A DNA stretch of 64,000 nt from Curtobacterium sp. UNCCL20 (GTDB lineage Bacteria; Actinomycetota; Actinomycetes; Actinomycetales; Microbacteriaceae). Made by a program: the position numbers and the translations under genes. The first letter of the stretch is position 1; the number at the start of each line of letters is the position of its first letter. The notes below the pieces were generated by a model that saw only the letters and a list, made by a program, of their open reading frames with translations, was not told where the DNA came from and did no database searches. Positions 1-8,111 of this stretch are shown one piece after another. The stretch is from the NCBI RefSeq assembly GCF_900101675.1, contig NZ_FNKG01000002.1, forward strand, positions 205,005-269,004, given 5' to 3'.

Positions 1-519
1 GAGCCGTCGGGCGACCTGGGCGGGGCTCTGGTCGTCGGTGTCCACTCGGGTGACGGTGTCCGCGGTGGTCTGGTCGAGCCTCCAGGCGGTCCTGGTGCTG
101 TGCGCGAGCTGCGCCTCCGGGACCGTGCCGCCCGCACGTCGTGCCAGGCGTGCCGACGTCGTGTCGTCGCCTGCCCGGAGCAGCACGGCGGTGACCACGG
201 GATCGTCGCCCATGGCAGCGGCGAGGTGTTCGTGTTCCAGCACCGAGACGGTGTTCGTGTAGACGAGGCGGTGGTGACCGAGCTCGCGGTAGTTCGCCCA
301 CACCGCGCGGAGGTTCCGCTCGGCGAGGTGCGCCTCGGGATGCTCGACGTGGGGTGCGGGGTGGGCGAGGTCGAGCGTGTCGCCCTCGATCACCGCGTGC
401 CGGACGTCCGCCGCGACGAGCAGGTCGTGCAGGGCCTCGGCGGCGGTCGACTTGCCGACGCCGGAGCGTCCGCCGATGAAGAGGACCTCGGAGCGGGGCA
501 CGGTGTCGGCTGTCGTCAC
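1..519 (-). CDS. P-loop NTPase, small-kinase-like (partial, 3' end outside window)
   Basis: The minus strand is open from a GTG at 519 to the window edge (173 codons). Near the N-terminus the protein reads SEVLFIGGRSGVGKST, a Walker A loop with Gly22-Lys23-Ser24. A Thr-rich helix and a segment rich in His and Glu follow, as in AAA_33 or adenylylsulfate-kinase-like ATPases. Such proteins phosphorylate small molecules or act as accessory NTPases; the substrate cannot be read from sequence. The gene starts 36 bp downstream of the stop of the SDR epimerase on the same strand, so the two are probably one transcript. An in-frame GTG at 501 is an alternative start. The C-terminal part, including any lid region, lies beyond base 1. 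Confidence 0.7.
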   Translation of the reverse strand, partial: MTTADTVPRSEVLFIGGRSGVGKSTAAEALHDLLVAADVRHAVIEGDTLDLAHPAPHVEHPEAHLAERNLRAVWANYRELGHHRLVYTNTVSVLEHEHLAAAMGDDPVVTAVLLRAGDDTTSARLARRAGGTVPEAQLAHSTRTAWRLDQTTADTVTRVDTDDQSPAQVARRL

Positions 520-555
520 GGTGTCGGCTGTCGGCTGTCGTTCGGCTGTCGGGCG

Positions 556-1623
556 TCAGGCCTGGCCGAGGGAGAGCAGCGCCAGGGCCGCGTCCTCGGG
601 GCCGTAGTCGAACATCCGGTCCCAGAACGGGTCGGCCGCCCACGGCACGTCACCGTCCGCCGGGACGGCGCGCGCGGTCTCGACGAGCCAGTCGAGTTCC
701 GGGACGACCGCCGTCCGGAAGGTCGGCGGCTGCCAGCCGAGCGCCCGCGCGGCCGTGGTGTCGAGGACGAACGGTGTCGGGGACGACCAGGGCGTGGTGC
801 CCACGAAGGCCGGGGCGTTCTCGTCGAGGAGGACCTCGTCGAACGGGTGGTCCAGGTGCCCCGCGATGGTCCGGACGATCTCGAGGACCGACGGTGCGGA
901 CTCGTCGGCGACGTTGAGGATGCGACGGTCGGGAGCGTCCGCGACGAGCCGGACGAGGGACGCGACGCCGCTCGCCGCCGTCGTGTGGTCGACACCGCGG
1001 CCGTGGTCGGCGAGGAGGATGCGCTCACGGCCGTCGAGTGCCCGGCGGACCACGAACCACTCTCGCGGGCGGCCGATGCCCGTGCCGTACACCTTCGACG
1101 GACGGAGCACCGTGACCGGGGCGCCGTGGTCGAGGAGGACCTGCTCGGCGGCGACCTTCGCGGCACCGTAGCCGTCGCGGCTGGTGGGGTCGCCGTCCGC
1201 CGCGGGGACCGTCGGCTGCAGCTCGGTGACGGCGCCGCCGAACACCGGCTTCTCGGAGGAGTTGGCGTGTCGCCCCTGCTCGTCGGCGTAGACGGCCTTC
1301 GAGGACACGAACACCGTCGAGCCGACGTCGTCGAGGAACGGCCGGAGCTGCAGTGCGTCGTCGCGGGTCAAGCCGACGGTGTCGACGAGGAGGTCGGCTC
1401 CCGGGCGGAGGAGGTCGCGGAGCACGGTCGTGTCGCGACGGTCCCCGGGGACGAAGGAGGCTCCGGCTGCCGTCAGCGCATCGGCCGCCGGTCCGCCCCG
1501 GCGGGCGACGACGTCCACCTGCCAGTCGTCACCGCCCCGGCCCGAGGCGTCGAGGAGTTCGCGCGCGACGGCCGAACCGATCCCGCCGGTACCGCCGAGG
1601 ACGACCGCGCGTCTGGTGCTCAT
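556..1623 (-). CDS. NAD-dependent epimerase/dehydratase (extended SDR family)
   Basis: This 355-residue protein has an N-terminal Rossmann motif LGGTGGIG with the Gly10-x-x-Gly13-x-x-Gly16 spacing of extended short-chain dehydrogenases. It also has the catalytic pair Tyr152-x-x-x-Lys156 (YGAAK) and the upstream segment VFVSSKAVY, where the active-site Ser/Thr usually sits. The length suits an NAD(P)-dependent sugar epimerase or reductase acting in the cytoplasm. The substrate is not identifiable. The start is the ATG at 1623. It lies upstream of and in the same direction as the P-loop gene, which suggests a two-gene operon, possibly acting on a phosphorylated or nucleotide-linked substrate. 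Confidence 0.82.
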   Translation of the reverse strand: MSTRRAVVLGGTGGIGSAVARELLDASGRGGDDWQVDVVARRGGPAADALTAAGASFVPGDRRDTTVLRDLLRPGADLLVDTVGLTRDDALQLRPFLDDVGSTVFVSSKAVYADEQGRHANSSEKPVFGGAVTELQPTVPAADGDPTSRDGYGAAKVAAEQVLLDHGAPVTVLRPSKVYGTGIGRPREWFVVRRALDGRERILLADHGRGVDHTTAASGVASLVRLVADAPDRRILNVADESAPSVLEIVRTIAGHLDHPFDEVLLDENAPAFVGTTPWSSPTPFVLDTTAARALGWQPPTFRTAVVPELDWLVETARAVPADGDVPWAADPFWDRMFDYGPEDAALALLSLGQA

Positions 1624-1691
1624 GCGTCAACGGTAGTCGGCGCGGGTGCGGGCTCGTCGTCCGCGCGGTTCCGGGAGGTCGTGGGGCGGCG

Positions 1692-1769
1692 GGTCAGGAG
1701 GCGACGGGCTCGCGACCGGTCAGGACGCGACGGGCGCGCGACCGGTCAGGACGCGACGGGCTCGGGCTC
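1692..1769. repeat. three tandem 26-bp copies spanning the sulfurtransferase stop codon
   Basis: A unit beginning GGTCAGGACGCGACGGG is repeated at 1692, 1718 and 1744, an exact 26-bp period with a few substitutions. Each copy carries TCA, which is TGA on the minus strand, so the real stop at 1746-1748 is followed by two further copies. Because 26 is not a multiple of three, the extra stops fall in other frames. It looks like a local tandem duplication of the gene's 3' end. Confidence 0.85.
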
Positions 1770-2618
1770 GCGACGCCACCAGTCGGCGAGCGAGCCGTCG
1801 TACACGCGGACCCGCTCGTGACCGAGGACGGTCAGGGCGAGGGCGTCGACGCACGCAGCGCTGCCCACACCGCAGTAGGTGACGATCTCCTCGGAGTCGA
1901 TCACCGCGGCGAAGGCCTCGGCCAGGTCGGCTCCGCGCAGGTACGCGTTCGTGGTCGGGTCGACGATCGAGTCGACCGAGATCGGGGTGCTGCCGGGGAC
2001 GATCGGCGGGTGCTCGTCCCCGAGCGCAGCGTCCGGCGCGGCGAACACCAGCGAGGCCGGCTGCTCACCGGTCACCGCGCGGACGACGCGGTCTCGGTCT
2101 GCCCAGAGCGGACGCTCCTCACCCGCGAGGAACACCTCGGGCGGCGGAACGGCAGCCGCCCGCTTCGACGGCGTGCGGAGCGCACCGATGCGGACCGGTC
2201 GGCCCTCGTCGCGCCACTTCGTGAACCCGCCGTCGAGGACCGCGACCGAGTCGAAGCCGAACGACCGGAAGATCCACCAGAGGCGCGCCGACCACTCGCC
2301 GACGCTGTCGTCGTAGACCACCACGGTGGACGTGTTCGTCACGCCGAGCTCCCGCGCCGCGGCTTCGAACCGCTCGGCGCCGGGACGGGTGAAGGGCACG
2401 TCCGCGTCGGGCGTGGAGAAGGCCGTGACGAGGTCCGCGTACCGGGCACCGGGGACGTGCCCCTGCTGCTCGTAGGTGACCTCGGCGGTGCGCCACGTCG
2501 TCTCGAGCCCGGTCCCCTCCGCGTGCACGGACGCGTCGAGCACGACGAGCTCGTCAGCACCGAGGTGGTCTGCGAGCCACTGCGTCGACACGAGCGGCGA
2601 GGTCAGGACGGGGGCCAT
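1746..2618 (-). CDS. sulfurtransferase, two rhodanese domains
   Basis: The product (290 residues) is a thiosulfate or 3-mercaptopyruvate sulfurtransferase. The N-terminal non-catalytic rhodanese half includes VVVYDDSVGEWSARLWWIFRSFG and VLDGGFTKW. The C-terminal half carries the active loop CGVGSAA with catalytic Cys249, followed by RVYDGSLADWWR. It moves sulfane sulfur from a donor to cyanide or another thiophile. The loop (CGxGxxA) is nearer the mercaptopyruvate type, but the donor is uncertain. I chose the ATG at 2618 because homology begins there (MAPVLTSPLVST); the open frame continues upstream through repeat DNA that is unlikely to be coding. Its promoter region holds tandem operator-like sites at 2709-2819. 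Its 3' end lies in a tandem duplication. Confidence 0.87.
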   Translation of the reverse strand: MAPVLTSPLVSTQWLADHLGADELVVLDASVHAEGTGLETTWRTAEVTYEQQGHVPGARYADLVTAFSTPDADVPFTRPGAERFEAAARELGVTNTSTVVVYDDSVGEWSARLWWIFRSFGFDSVAVLDGGFTKWRDEGRPVRIGALRTPSKRAAAVPPPEVFLAGEERPLWADRDRVVRAVTGEQPASLVFAAPDAALGDEHPPIVPGSTPISVDSIVDPTTNAYLRGADLAEAFAAVIDSEEIVTYCGVGSAACVDALALTVLGHERVRVYDGSLADWWRREPEPVAS

Positions 2619-2708
2619 GCCGCTCAGGGTAAACGGGACCCCTGACGACCGCGAGGGAAACGGACACACTGCGCAACGGGGCGTCGCGCGCGGCCGTGTC
2701 GACTCGGA

Positions 2709-2746
2709 ACGACATCGTCGCTGTCGTACGACATCGGAATCGTCGC
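2709..2746. promoter_or_regulatory. pair of abutting 19-bp operator-like inverted repeats (copy A)
   Basis: ACGACA-N7-TGTCGT occupies 2709-2727 and is directly followed by a second site at 2728-2746 whose right half has decayed to CGTCGC. At the junction the halves form the perfect palindrome TGTCGTACGACA (2722-2733). The 32 bases 2706-2737 are repeated identically at 2779-2810. The position is 90-120 bp upstream of the sulfurtransferase start on the same strand. This suggests binding of a dimeric regulator, but which one is unknown. Confidence 0.55.
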
Positions 2747-2781
2747 ACGAGCGCGGCGGCAACTGCCCGCGTGCGCATGGA

Positions 2782-2819
2782 ACGACATCGTCGCTGTCGT
2801 ACGACATCGGTGATGTCGT
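2782..2819. promoter_or_regulatory. pair of abutting 19-bp operator-like inverted repeats (copy B)
   Basis: There are two intact sites, ACGACA-N7-TGTCGT at 2782-2800 and the same pattern at 2801-2819, back to back. The second is the best, with 8-bp arms ACGACATC / GATGTCGT around GGT. The half-site spacings are 13, 6 and 13 bp. The pair lies between the stop of the MFS gene (2926) and copy A, in the gap ahead of the sulfurtransferase gene. A transcription-terminator role is less likely because the arms are short and the units repeat. Confidence 0.55.
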
Positions 2820-2925
2820 TCGGGGTCGGTGCGCCACAGACCCCGCACGCCGCACCCCGCACCCCCCGCACGCGGACCGGCCCGCCCCGGGGATCCGGGA
2901 CGGGCCGTTCGTTCGTGCGGGTGCG

Positions 2926-4467
2926 TCAGTGCGCGGCGGTGGGGATGCTCCCGGTCGTCGCGGAGCCGGCGTGTGCCAGCTTGTCGAGCCGCACCGACTG
3001 GCGGTTGATCAGCAGCCCGCCGGCCAGGGCGACCAGGACGAGCACGCCCGCCGAGATGCCGAACGCCACGTGGTAGCCGTCGAGCGTGGCCTGCGCCTGC
3101 TGCAGCTTCGTGGGCGCCGCCGACAGCCCGGAGAGGCTGTTCTTCACGACGTCGGCGAAGATCGTCGACAGCAGTGCGGTGCCGATCGAGCCGCCGATCT
3201 GCTGCATCGTGTTGACCGTCGCCGAGGCCACGCCGGCGTCGGCGCGGGCGACACCGGTCGTCGCCGTGTTCATGGCCGACGAGAAGATCGTGCCCATGCC
3301 GAGGCCGATGACGACAAGCGCGGGCAGGACGGTGCCGGCGTACGAGCTGTCGAGGTCGGTGCGGAGGAGCAGCAGCAGTCCGGTCGCTGCGACGAGGCCA
3401 CCGGCGAAGATGAGCACCTTCGGTCCGACGCGGGGGAGCAGGCGGCCACCGATCTGCGTCGCCGAGATCATGATCGACAGCGGCATCGGGAGGAAGGCCA
3501 GACCGGTCTGCAGCGAGCTGAACCCGAGGGTCTGCTCGAGGTAGTAGGTCAGGAACAGGAAGATGCCGAACATGCCGATCGCGACGAGGCCGATCGCGAT
3601 GAACGAGCCACCGCGGTCACGGTCGAGGACGACCCGGAGCGGGAGCAGCGGGTGCGCGACGCGCGTCTCGATGAACACGAAGGCGGCGATGAGGACGACA
3701 CCGGCGGCGAGCATGACGATCGTCAGCGGGGCGTCCCAGCCGTTGGTCTCGGCGTTCGAGAAGCCGTAGACCACGCCGACGAGGCCCGCGGTGATCGTGA
3801 TGACGCCGGCGATGTCGATGCGCGGACGCTCGACCTTCGGCGGCTTCTCCATGAACACCAGGGCGCCGATCACGCCGAGCACCGCGAACACGACGTTCAC
3901 GTAGAGGCACCAGCGCCACGAGGCGTACTCGGTGAGGACGCCACCGAGCAGCAGGCCGATGGCCGCACCGGAGCCGGCGATGGACCCGAAGATGCCGAAC
4001 GCACGACCGCGCTCCTTCGGGTCGCGGAAGGTCGTGGTCAGCATGCCGAGCGCAGACGGGGCGAGCAGTGCGCCGAACGCTCCCTGCAGTGCGCGGGCGG
4101 CGACGAGCAGACCGAACGAGTCAGCCAGACCGCCGAGGACGGACGCGATCGCGAAGCCGACGAGCCCGATGATGAAGGTGTTCTTGCGGCCGAAGAGGTC
4201 ACCGAGCCGGCCGCCGAGCAAGAGCAGGGAGCCGAACGCGAGCGAGTACGCCGTGACGATCCACTGGCGCTGGTCGGTGCCGAACCCGAGGTCCGCCTGG
4301 GCGGAGGGGAGCGCGATGTTCACGATGGTGGCGTCGAGCACGACCATCAGCTGTGCGAGGGCGATGACCGCCAGGGCGATCCAGCGGTGGTTGGGCTTGG
4401 CAGGGGTGGTGCCCGAGGTCGTGGGTGCTGCCCCGGTGGGGGTCGGCACGGTCTGTTCTGCCGTCAC
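2926..4467 (-). CDS. MFS multidrug efflux transporter, DHA2 (14-TM, EmrB/QacA type)
   Basis: At 513 residues with about 14 hydrophobic segments, this fits the DHA2 drug:proton antiporter family of the cytoplasmic membrane. The N-terminal motif VVLDATIVNIALPSAQ matches motif D1 of that family, and LGGRLGDLFGRKNTF matches the loop 2-3 motif A. The first about 28 residues are polar and low-complexity (Thr/Pro/Ala). The start is the ATG at 4467. It is divergent from the TetR gene at 4648 across a 180-bp gap that contains two related operator-like sequences. This is the usual arrangement for a drug pump repressed by its neighbour. The substrate is not predictable. Confidence 0.9.
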   Translation of the reverse strand: MTAEQTVPTPTGAAPTTSGTTPAKPNHRWIALAVIALAQLMVVLDATIVNIALPSAQADLGFGTDQRQWIVTAYSLAFGSLLLLGGRLGDLFGRKNTFIIGLVGFAIASVLGGLADSFGLLVAARALQGAFGALLAPSALGMLTTTFRDPKERGRAFGIFGSIAGSGAAIGLLLGGVLTEYASWRWCLYVNVVFAVLGVIGALVFMEKPPKVERPRIDIAGVITITAGLVGVVYGFSNAETNGWDAPLTIVMLAAGVVLIAAFVFIETRVAHPLLPLRVVLDRDRGGSFIAIGLVAIGMFGIFLFLTYYLEQTLGFSSLQTGLAFLPMPLSIMISATQIGGRLLPRVGPKVLIFAGGLVAATGLLLLLRTDLDSSYAGTVLPALVVIGLGMGTIFSSAMNTATTGVARADAGVASATVNTMQQIGGSIGTALLSTIFADVVKNSLSGLSAAPTKLQQAQATLDGYHVAFGISAGVLVLVALAGGLLINRQSVRLDKLAHAGSATTGSIPTAAH

Positions 4468-4557
4468 GGCAGCCTCCTTCGAGAAGGTGGGAGAGGAGGG
4501 AACACGCGCCGTCGGGTGTTCCGCAGGGAGGAGGGCTCTGCTGACGAGAACCGAAAA

Positions 4558-4614
4558 CGGATGCCTCGCATCCGGTTGTGATCAGTGTAGACCGAAACGG
4601 AAGGTCCGCATCCA
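4558..4614. promoter_or_regulatory. probable TetR operators between divergent efflux and regulator genes
   Basis: CGGATGC-CTC-GCATCCG at 4558-4574 is a perfect inverted repeat with a 3-bp centre. A related, less symmetric copy begins at 4598 (CGGAAGGTCCGCATCC). Both are preceded by ACCGAAA or ACCGAAAA, so the two 25-bp blocks are imperfect direct repeats. They sit 34-90 bp upstream of the TetR start and 90-150 bp upstream of the MFS start. This suits a shared, autoregulated promoter region. Confidence 0.6.
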
Positions 4615-4647
4615 CTTATTCCCAGAAAGTTCAACTAGGTTCGGAGC

Positions 4648-5307
4648 GTGAGCACCACCGAACCCGCGCCCGAACTCGAGCGCCCTCTCCGCGCCGACGC
4701 CGCGCGCAACCGCGAACTCATCCTGCAGACGGCACGCAAGTGCTTCGCGGAGCGCGGCCTGTCGGTGACGCTGAACGACATCGCGCACGAGGCCGGCGTC
4801 GGCGTGGGCACCGTCTACCGCCGGTTCGCCGACAAGGACTCCCTGATCGAGGCGCTCCTCGCCACCAAGTTCGAGGCCATGAACGACGCCGCCGCCCGCG
4901 CCGCGGACGAGACCGATCCGCGCGAGTCCCTCCGGGTGTACCTGATGGGCGTGTTCGAGTTCCGTGCGCGTGACCGGGCGCTCGCCGACGCGATCGTCCG
5001 CGCGGGCCGTGCTCGTCCGTCGATCGTGCACGAGCGCGACCGCCTCGAGCAGCAGGTGACCGAGATCATCGGCCGCGCCCGTTCCGCCGGGGTCGTCCGC
5101 GTCGGGTTCGACTACCGCGACCTGCCGATGCTCACGACGATGGTGGGTGCCGTCGCGGACGCCACCCGCGCGCACGACCCGAACGCGTGGCGTCGGTACG
5201 CCGAGCTCCTCATCGAGGGTCTCCTCCCGGGCCGCTCGGACGCGTCGATGCTCGGCGAGCCGCTCGACCGCGAGTCCATCGAACGGGCGCTGCACGCGCA
5301 GTCCTGA
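4648..5307 (+). CDS. TetR/AcrR family repressor, likely regulator of the efflux gene
   Basis: The protein has 219 residues. An N-terminal TetR DNA-binding domain spans about residues 15-65 (RELILQTARKCFAERGLSVTLNDIAHEAGVGVGTVYRRFADKDSL in outline; helix-turn-helix around GVGVGTVYRRF). A C-terminal ligand-binding half follows, of the type that often responds to lipophilic drugs. The start is the GTG at 4648, since the motif begins shortly after it and a GGAG lies just upstream. Divergent placement with the DHA2 pump and the inverted repeats between them suggest that it represses both genes. The last codons and stop are part of a 24-bp tandem duplication (5293-5338). Confidence 0.88.
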   Translation: MSTTEPAPELERPLRADAARNRELILQTARKCFAERGLSVTLNDIAHEAGVGVGTVYRRFADKDSLIEALLATKFEAMNDAAARAADETDPRESLRVYLMGVFEFRARDRALADAIVRAGRARPSIVHERDRLEQQVTEIIGRARSAGVVRVGFDYRDLPMLTTMVGAVADATRAHDPNAWRRYAELLIEGLLPGRSDASMLGEPLDRESIERALHAQS

Positions 5308-5338
5308 CGCGCGCCACACGCGCAGTCCTGCCGCGCCC
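5293..5338. repeat. 24-bp tandem duplication across the tetR stop codon
   Basis: CACGCGCAGTCCTG occurs at 5293 and again at 5317. The first copy continues into the TGA stop at 5305-5307; in the second the stop has become TGC. The period is 24 bp, a multiple of three, so the second copy keeps the frame. Confidence 0.75.
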
Positions 5339-5384
5339 TGCACGCCACCGTTCGTCCGGCCGCACCGGCGTGTCGGAGCCGCAC

Positions 5385-5398
5385 CGCGCCTCCAGGCC
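5385..5398. repeat. half copy of the GGCCTGGAGGCGCG palindrome family
   Basis: The 14 bases CGCGCCTCCAGGCC match the right arm of the 42-bp palindrome found elsewhere in the window. No left arm is present. It lies in the gap between the convergent tetR and Pmt genes. Confidence 0.6.
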
Positions 5399-5448
5399 GA
5401 CCTGGACCGTGCGCCGAGCGCGACCCGCCCTCCGCGTCCTGCCCGCGG

Positions 5449-7080
5449 CTACAGCCAGCTCGGAACCCAGTAGTGCGACCGGATGAAGTCCCACGGCATC
5501 TGCAGCCCGGTCCACATCGGGTACCAGTACGCGGAGGCGAGCACCACGACGCCGAGGTACACGCCGACCCACACGATCGCGCGGGTCCGTCGGGGCCGTG
5601 GATCCGTCCGCTTCCCGAGCACCAGCCCGATCGCGGCGGCGAGGGCCATCACCATGAAGGGCTCGAACGCGATCGTGTAGAACTGGAACACCGTCCGGTT
5701 CACGTAGAGCAGCCACGGCAGGTACCCCGCCGCGACGCCCATCAGGACGAGGGCGTACTCCCACCGGCGGCGCATCACCCAGAGCACGAGCAGCGCCACG
5801 GTCGCGATGACCGCCGCGTACCAGACGAACGGGTTCGCGATGCCGGTGATCGCCTCGCCGCAGCGGGTCGCGGTGCAGCCGTCCTGGCCGGCGTTCGTGC
5901 CGACGTAGTACATCGACGTCGGACGCTGCATGACGAGCCAGAGCAGGGGGTTCGCCTGGTACGAGTGCGGGGTGTGCAGGCCGATGTTGAAGCCGTAGAT
6001 CTCGGACTGGTAGTGCCACCAGTTCTGCACGCTGTCCGGCACCCAGGACAGCAGCCCGGTCCACCGCTGCCCGCCTGACGCGATCCAGTTCCGGTCCCAG
6101 CCGTCCTTCGAGGCGAACCACCCGGCCCACGACGCCAGGTACGTCACGGCGGCGATCGGGACCGTCAGCAGGAACGAGACCGGTCCCTGCTGCAGCCACG
6201 CGCTCGACGACCAGAACTCGATGCCGGCGCGCTTCCGCAGCATCATGTCGGTCAGCACGCAGTACACGGCGAAGAACGCCAGGAAGTACATCCCGGACCA
6301 CTTCGTGGCGGTCGCGAGCCCGAGTGCGAACCCCATCGCGATCAGCCACGGTCGCCACCAGAGCACCGGTCCCCACAGGGTGGGGCGGTCCTCGGCCGTC
6401 CGGCGCTCGACCCACCGGTCCAGCCGCCGCGAGGTCCACCGCCGGTCGAGCAGCAGCGCGCCGAACCCGAGGACCACGAAGAACGTCAGGATCCCGTCGA
6501 GCAGCGTGACGCGGGACATCACGATCGCCTGGCCGTCGACGGCGAGGAAGAACCCGGCGAGCGTGCCGATGAGCGTCGAGCGGAACAGCGACCGGGCGAT
6601 CACCGCGGTGAGGAAGACGGTGGCGATGCCGAGCACGGCGACCGCGAAGCGCCAGCCGAACGAGTCGTCCGCACCGAAGAGCAGCATCCCGAGGCCGATC
6701 AGGTACTTGCCGAGCGGGGGGTGCGCGATGAACTCGGCGGCACTCGTGAAGATGTCCGTCTGCCCGTCCGCGAACCGCTGGTCCGTCGTCGGCAGGGAGT
6801 CGTCGTTCGGGTTGCCCGGCCACGTGCCCTCGTACCCGAGGTGCACGATCGACCAGCCGTCCTTGACGTAGTAGGTCTCGTCGAACACGAGCGAGTGCGG
6901 ATGCCCGAGGTCCACCAGACGCAGCACCGCGGCGAGCAGCGTGACCGCGAGTGGCCCGGCCCAGCGCCACGCGGCGACCCGCCAACCGACCGAGAGCACG
7001 CGGCCCCACCAGTCGTCGAGACGGGAGCCGACCGGCCCGTCGGGGACGGCGGTGCGGTCGTCGGTCAGCTCGGTGGTCAT
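5449..7080 (-). CDS. dolichyl/polyprenyl-phosphate-mannose protein mannosyltransferase (GT39, Pmt-like)
   Basis: This is a multi-pass membrane protein of 543 residues with about 10-12 hydrophobic segments. The first external loop carries VFDETYYVKDGW, the Asp67-Glu68 pair needed for catalysis in GT39 enzymes. Later loops carry AHPPLGKY and NRTVFQFYT. It is expected to O-mannosylate secreted or membrane proteins using polyprenyl-phosphate mannose on the outer face of the membrane. In actinobacteria this gene is commonly the divergent neighbour of rsmI, as here. The start used is the ATG at 7080 (MTTELTDDRT); an in-frame ATG at 7089 is possible. Confidence 0.9.
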   Translation of the reverse strand: MTTELTDDRTAVPDGPVGSRLDDWWGRVLSVGWRVAAWRWAGPLAVTLLAAVLRLVDLGHPHSLVFDETYYVKDGWSIVHLGYEGTWPGNPNDDSLPTTDQRFADGQTDIFTSAAEFIAHPPLGKYLIGLGMLLFGADDSFGWRFAVAVLGIATVFLTAVIARSLFRSTLIGTLAGFFLAVDGQAIVMSRVTLLDGILTFFVVLGFGALLLDRRWTSRRLDRWVERRTAEDRPTLWGPVLWWRPWLIAMGFALGLATATKWSGMYFLAFFAVYCVLTDMMLRKRAGIEFWSSSAWLQQGPVSFLLTVPIAAVTYLASWAGWFASKDGWDRNWIASGGQRWTGLLSWVPDSVQNWWHYQSEIYGFNIGLHTPHSYQANPLLWLVMQRPTSMYYVGTNAGQDGCTATRCGEAITGIANPFVWYAAVIATVALLVLWVMRRRWEYALVLMGVAAGYLPWLLYVNRTVFQFYTIAFEPFMVMALAAAIGLVLGKRTDPRPRRTRAIVWVGVYLGVVVLASAYWYPMWTGLQMPWDFIRSHYWVPSWL

Positions 7081-7130
7081 CGGCAGCATCCTACGGATCA
7101 GCGCCACGACCGCGCTGCGACCACAATGGG

Positions 7131-7955
7131 GTGGTGATCGTCCTCGCAGCAACACCCATCGGCAACCTCGGCGACGCCTCGCGGCGTCTGGTCGAGACGC
7201 TCTCGAACGCGACCGTCGTCGCCGCGGAGGACACGCGGACCGCGATCCACCTCATGCGCGCGCTCGGCATCGAGAACCGTCCCCGGCTCATCGCGCTGCA
7301 CGAGCACAACGAGCGGGCGCGGGCGGCCGAGGTGGTCGAGCTCGCGCGCGACGAGGACGTGGTGGTCCTCACCGACGCCGGCATGCCCGCGATCAGCGAC
7401 CCCGGGTTCCCCCTCGTCGAGGCCGCCGCAGCCGCCGGGGTGACCGTCACGGCGCTGCCCGGGCCGTCCGCCGTGGTCATGGCGCTCGCCGTGTCCGGGT
7501 TGCCGACGGACCGTTTCAGCTTCGAGGGGTTCCCGACGCGCAAGGCCGGGGAGCGTCGGCGGTTGTTCGCGTCGCTGGCGGGGGAGCAGCGCACGATGGT
7601 GTTCTTCGAGTCGCCGCACCGGTTGGCGGACACGCTCACGGACATGGCCGCGGGGTTCGGTGACGAGCGACGCGGGGTCGTCTGCCGGGAGCTGACGAAG
7701 CTCTACGAGGAGGTCCGTCGCGGGTCGCTCTCCGAGCTCGCCGCGTGGGCGGCGGACGGGGTGAAGGGCGAGATCTGCATCGTCGTCGAGGGATCGTCCG
7801 GCGCTGGTGACGAGGTGTCGCTCGAGGACGGTGTGCGGCTCGTCCAGGAGCGCGTCGCCGCCGGCTCGCGCATGAAGGAGGCCGCGGCCGCGGTGGCGGA
7901 CGCGACCGGGCTGTCCAAGCGCGACCTGTACGAGGGTGCGCTCGCGGCACGCTGA
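7131..7955 (+). CDS. rsmI: 16S rRNA (cytidine(1402)-2'-O)-methyltransferase
   Basis: The 274-residue product is a tetrapyrrole-methylase-fold enzyme that uses S-adenosylmethionine to 2'-O-methylate C1402 in the decoding centre of 16S rRNA. It opens with VIVLAATPIGNLGDASRR and has AAEDTRT, LTDAGMPAISDPG and VTALPGPSAVVMAL, the signature blocks of RsmI. Its length is normal. The start is GTG at 7131 (or 7134); longer open frame upstream overlaps the divergent Pmt gene and lacks homology. No clear Shine-Dalgarno sequence is seen and only about 50 bp separate it from the Pmt start, so the transcript may have a very short leader. Confidence 0.93.
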   Translation: MVIVLAATPIGNLGDASRRLVETLSNATVVAAEDTRTAIHLMRALGIENRPRLIALHEHNERARAAEVVELARDEDVVVLTDAGMPAISDPGFPLVEAAAAAGVTVTALPGPSAVVMALAVSGLPTDRFSFEGFPTRKAGERRRLFASLAGEQRTMVFFESPHRLADTLTDMAAGFGDERRGVVCRELTKLYEEVRRGSLSELAAWAADGVKGEICIVVEGSSGAGDEVSLEDGVRLVQERVAAGSRMKEAAAAVADATGLSKRDLYEGALAAR

Positions 7956-8005
7956 CCGCAGTCGCCGTGGTCGCGCCCGTCGCGTCCGTCACGTTCGCGA
8001 TCGTC

Positions 8006-8047
8006 GGCCTGGAGGCGCGGGACGGCGCCGCCACGCGCCTCCAGGCC
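8006..8047. repeat. 42-bp palindromic repeat, GGCCTGGAGGCGCG family
   Basis: Perfect 14-bp arms GGCCTGGAGGCGCG and CGCGCCTCCAGGCC flank a 14-base centre. It lies between rsmI and metG, which run in the same direction, 51 bp after the rsmI stop. As RNA it would form a strong hairpin, but no T-run follows. Confidence 0.85.
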
Positions 8048-8111
8048 GGTTGTCCACAGGCTGCGCGCGGGGCGCGTCATGCGGCCCCGGCGCGCCCGTA
8101 GGATGGTCCGC

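Noticed and set aside
100..1821. Long plus-strand frame at the left edge
   Set aside because: It runs opposite the SDR epimerase and P-loop genes, which carry clear motifs; the frame itself has none.
2706..2819. Coding N-terminal extension of the sulfurtransferase through the repeats
   Set aside because: The repeated DNA would encode a repeated peptide not expected in rhodaneses, and homology starts at the ATG at 2618.
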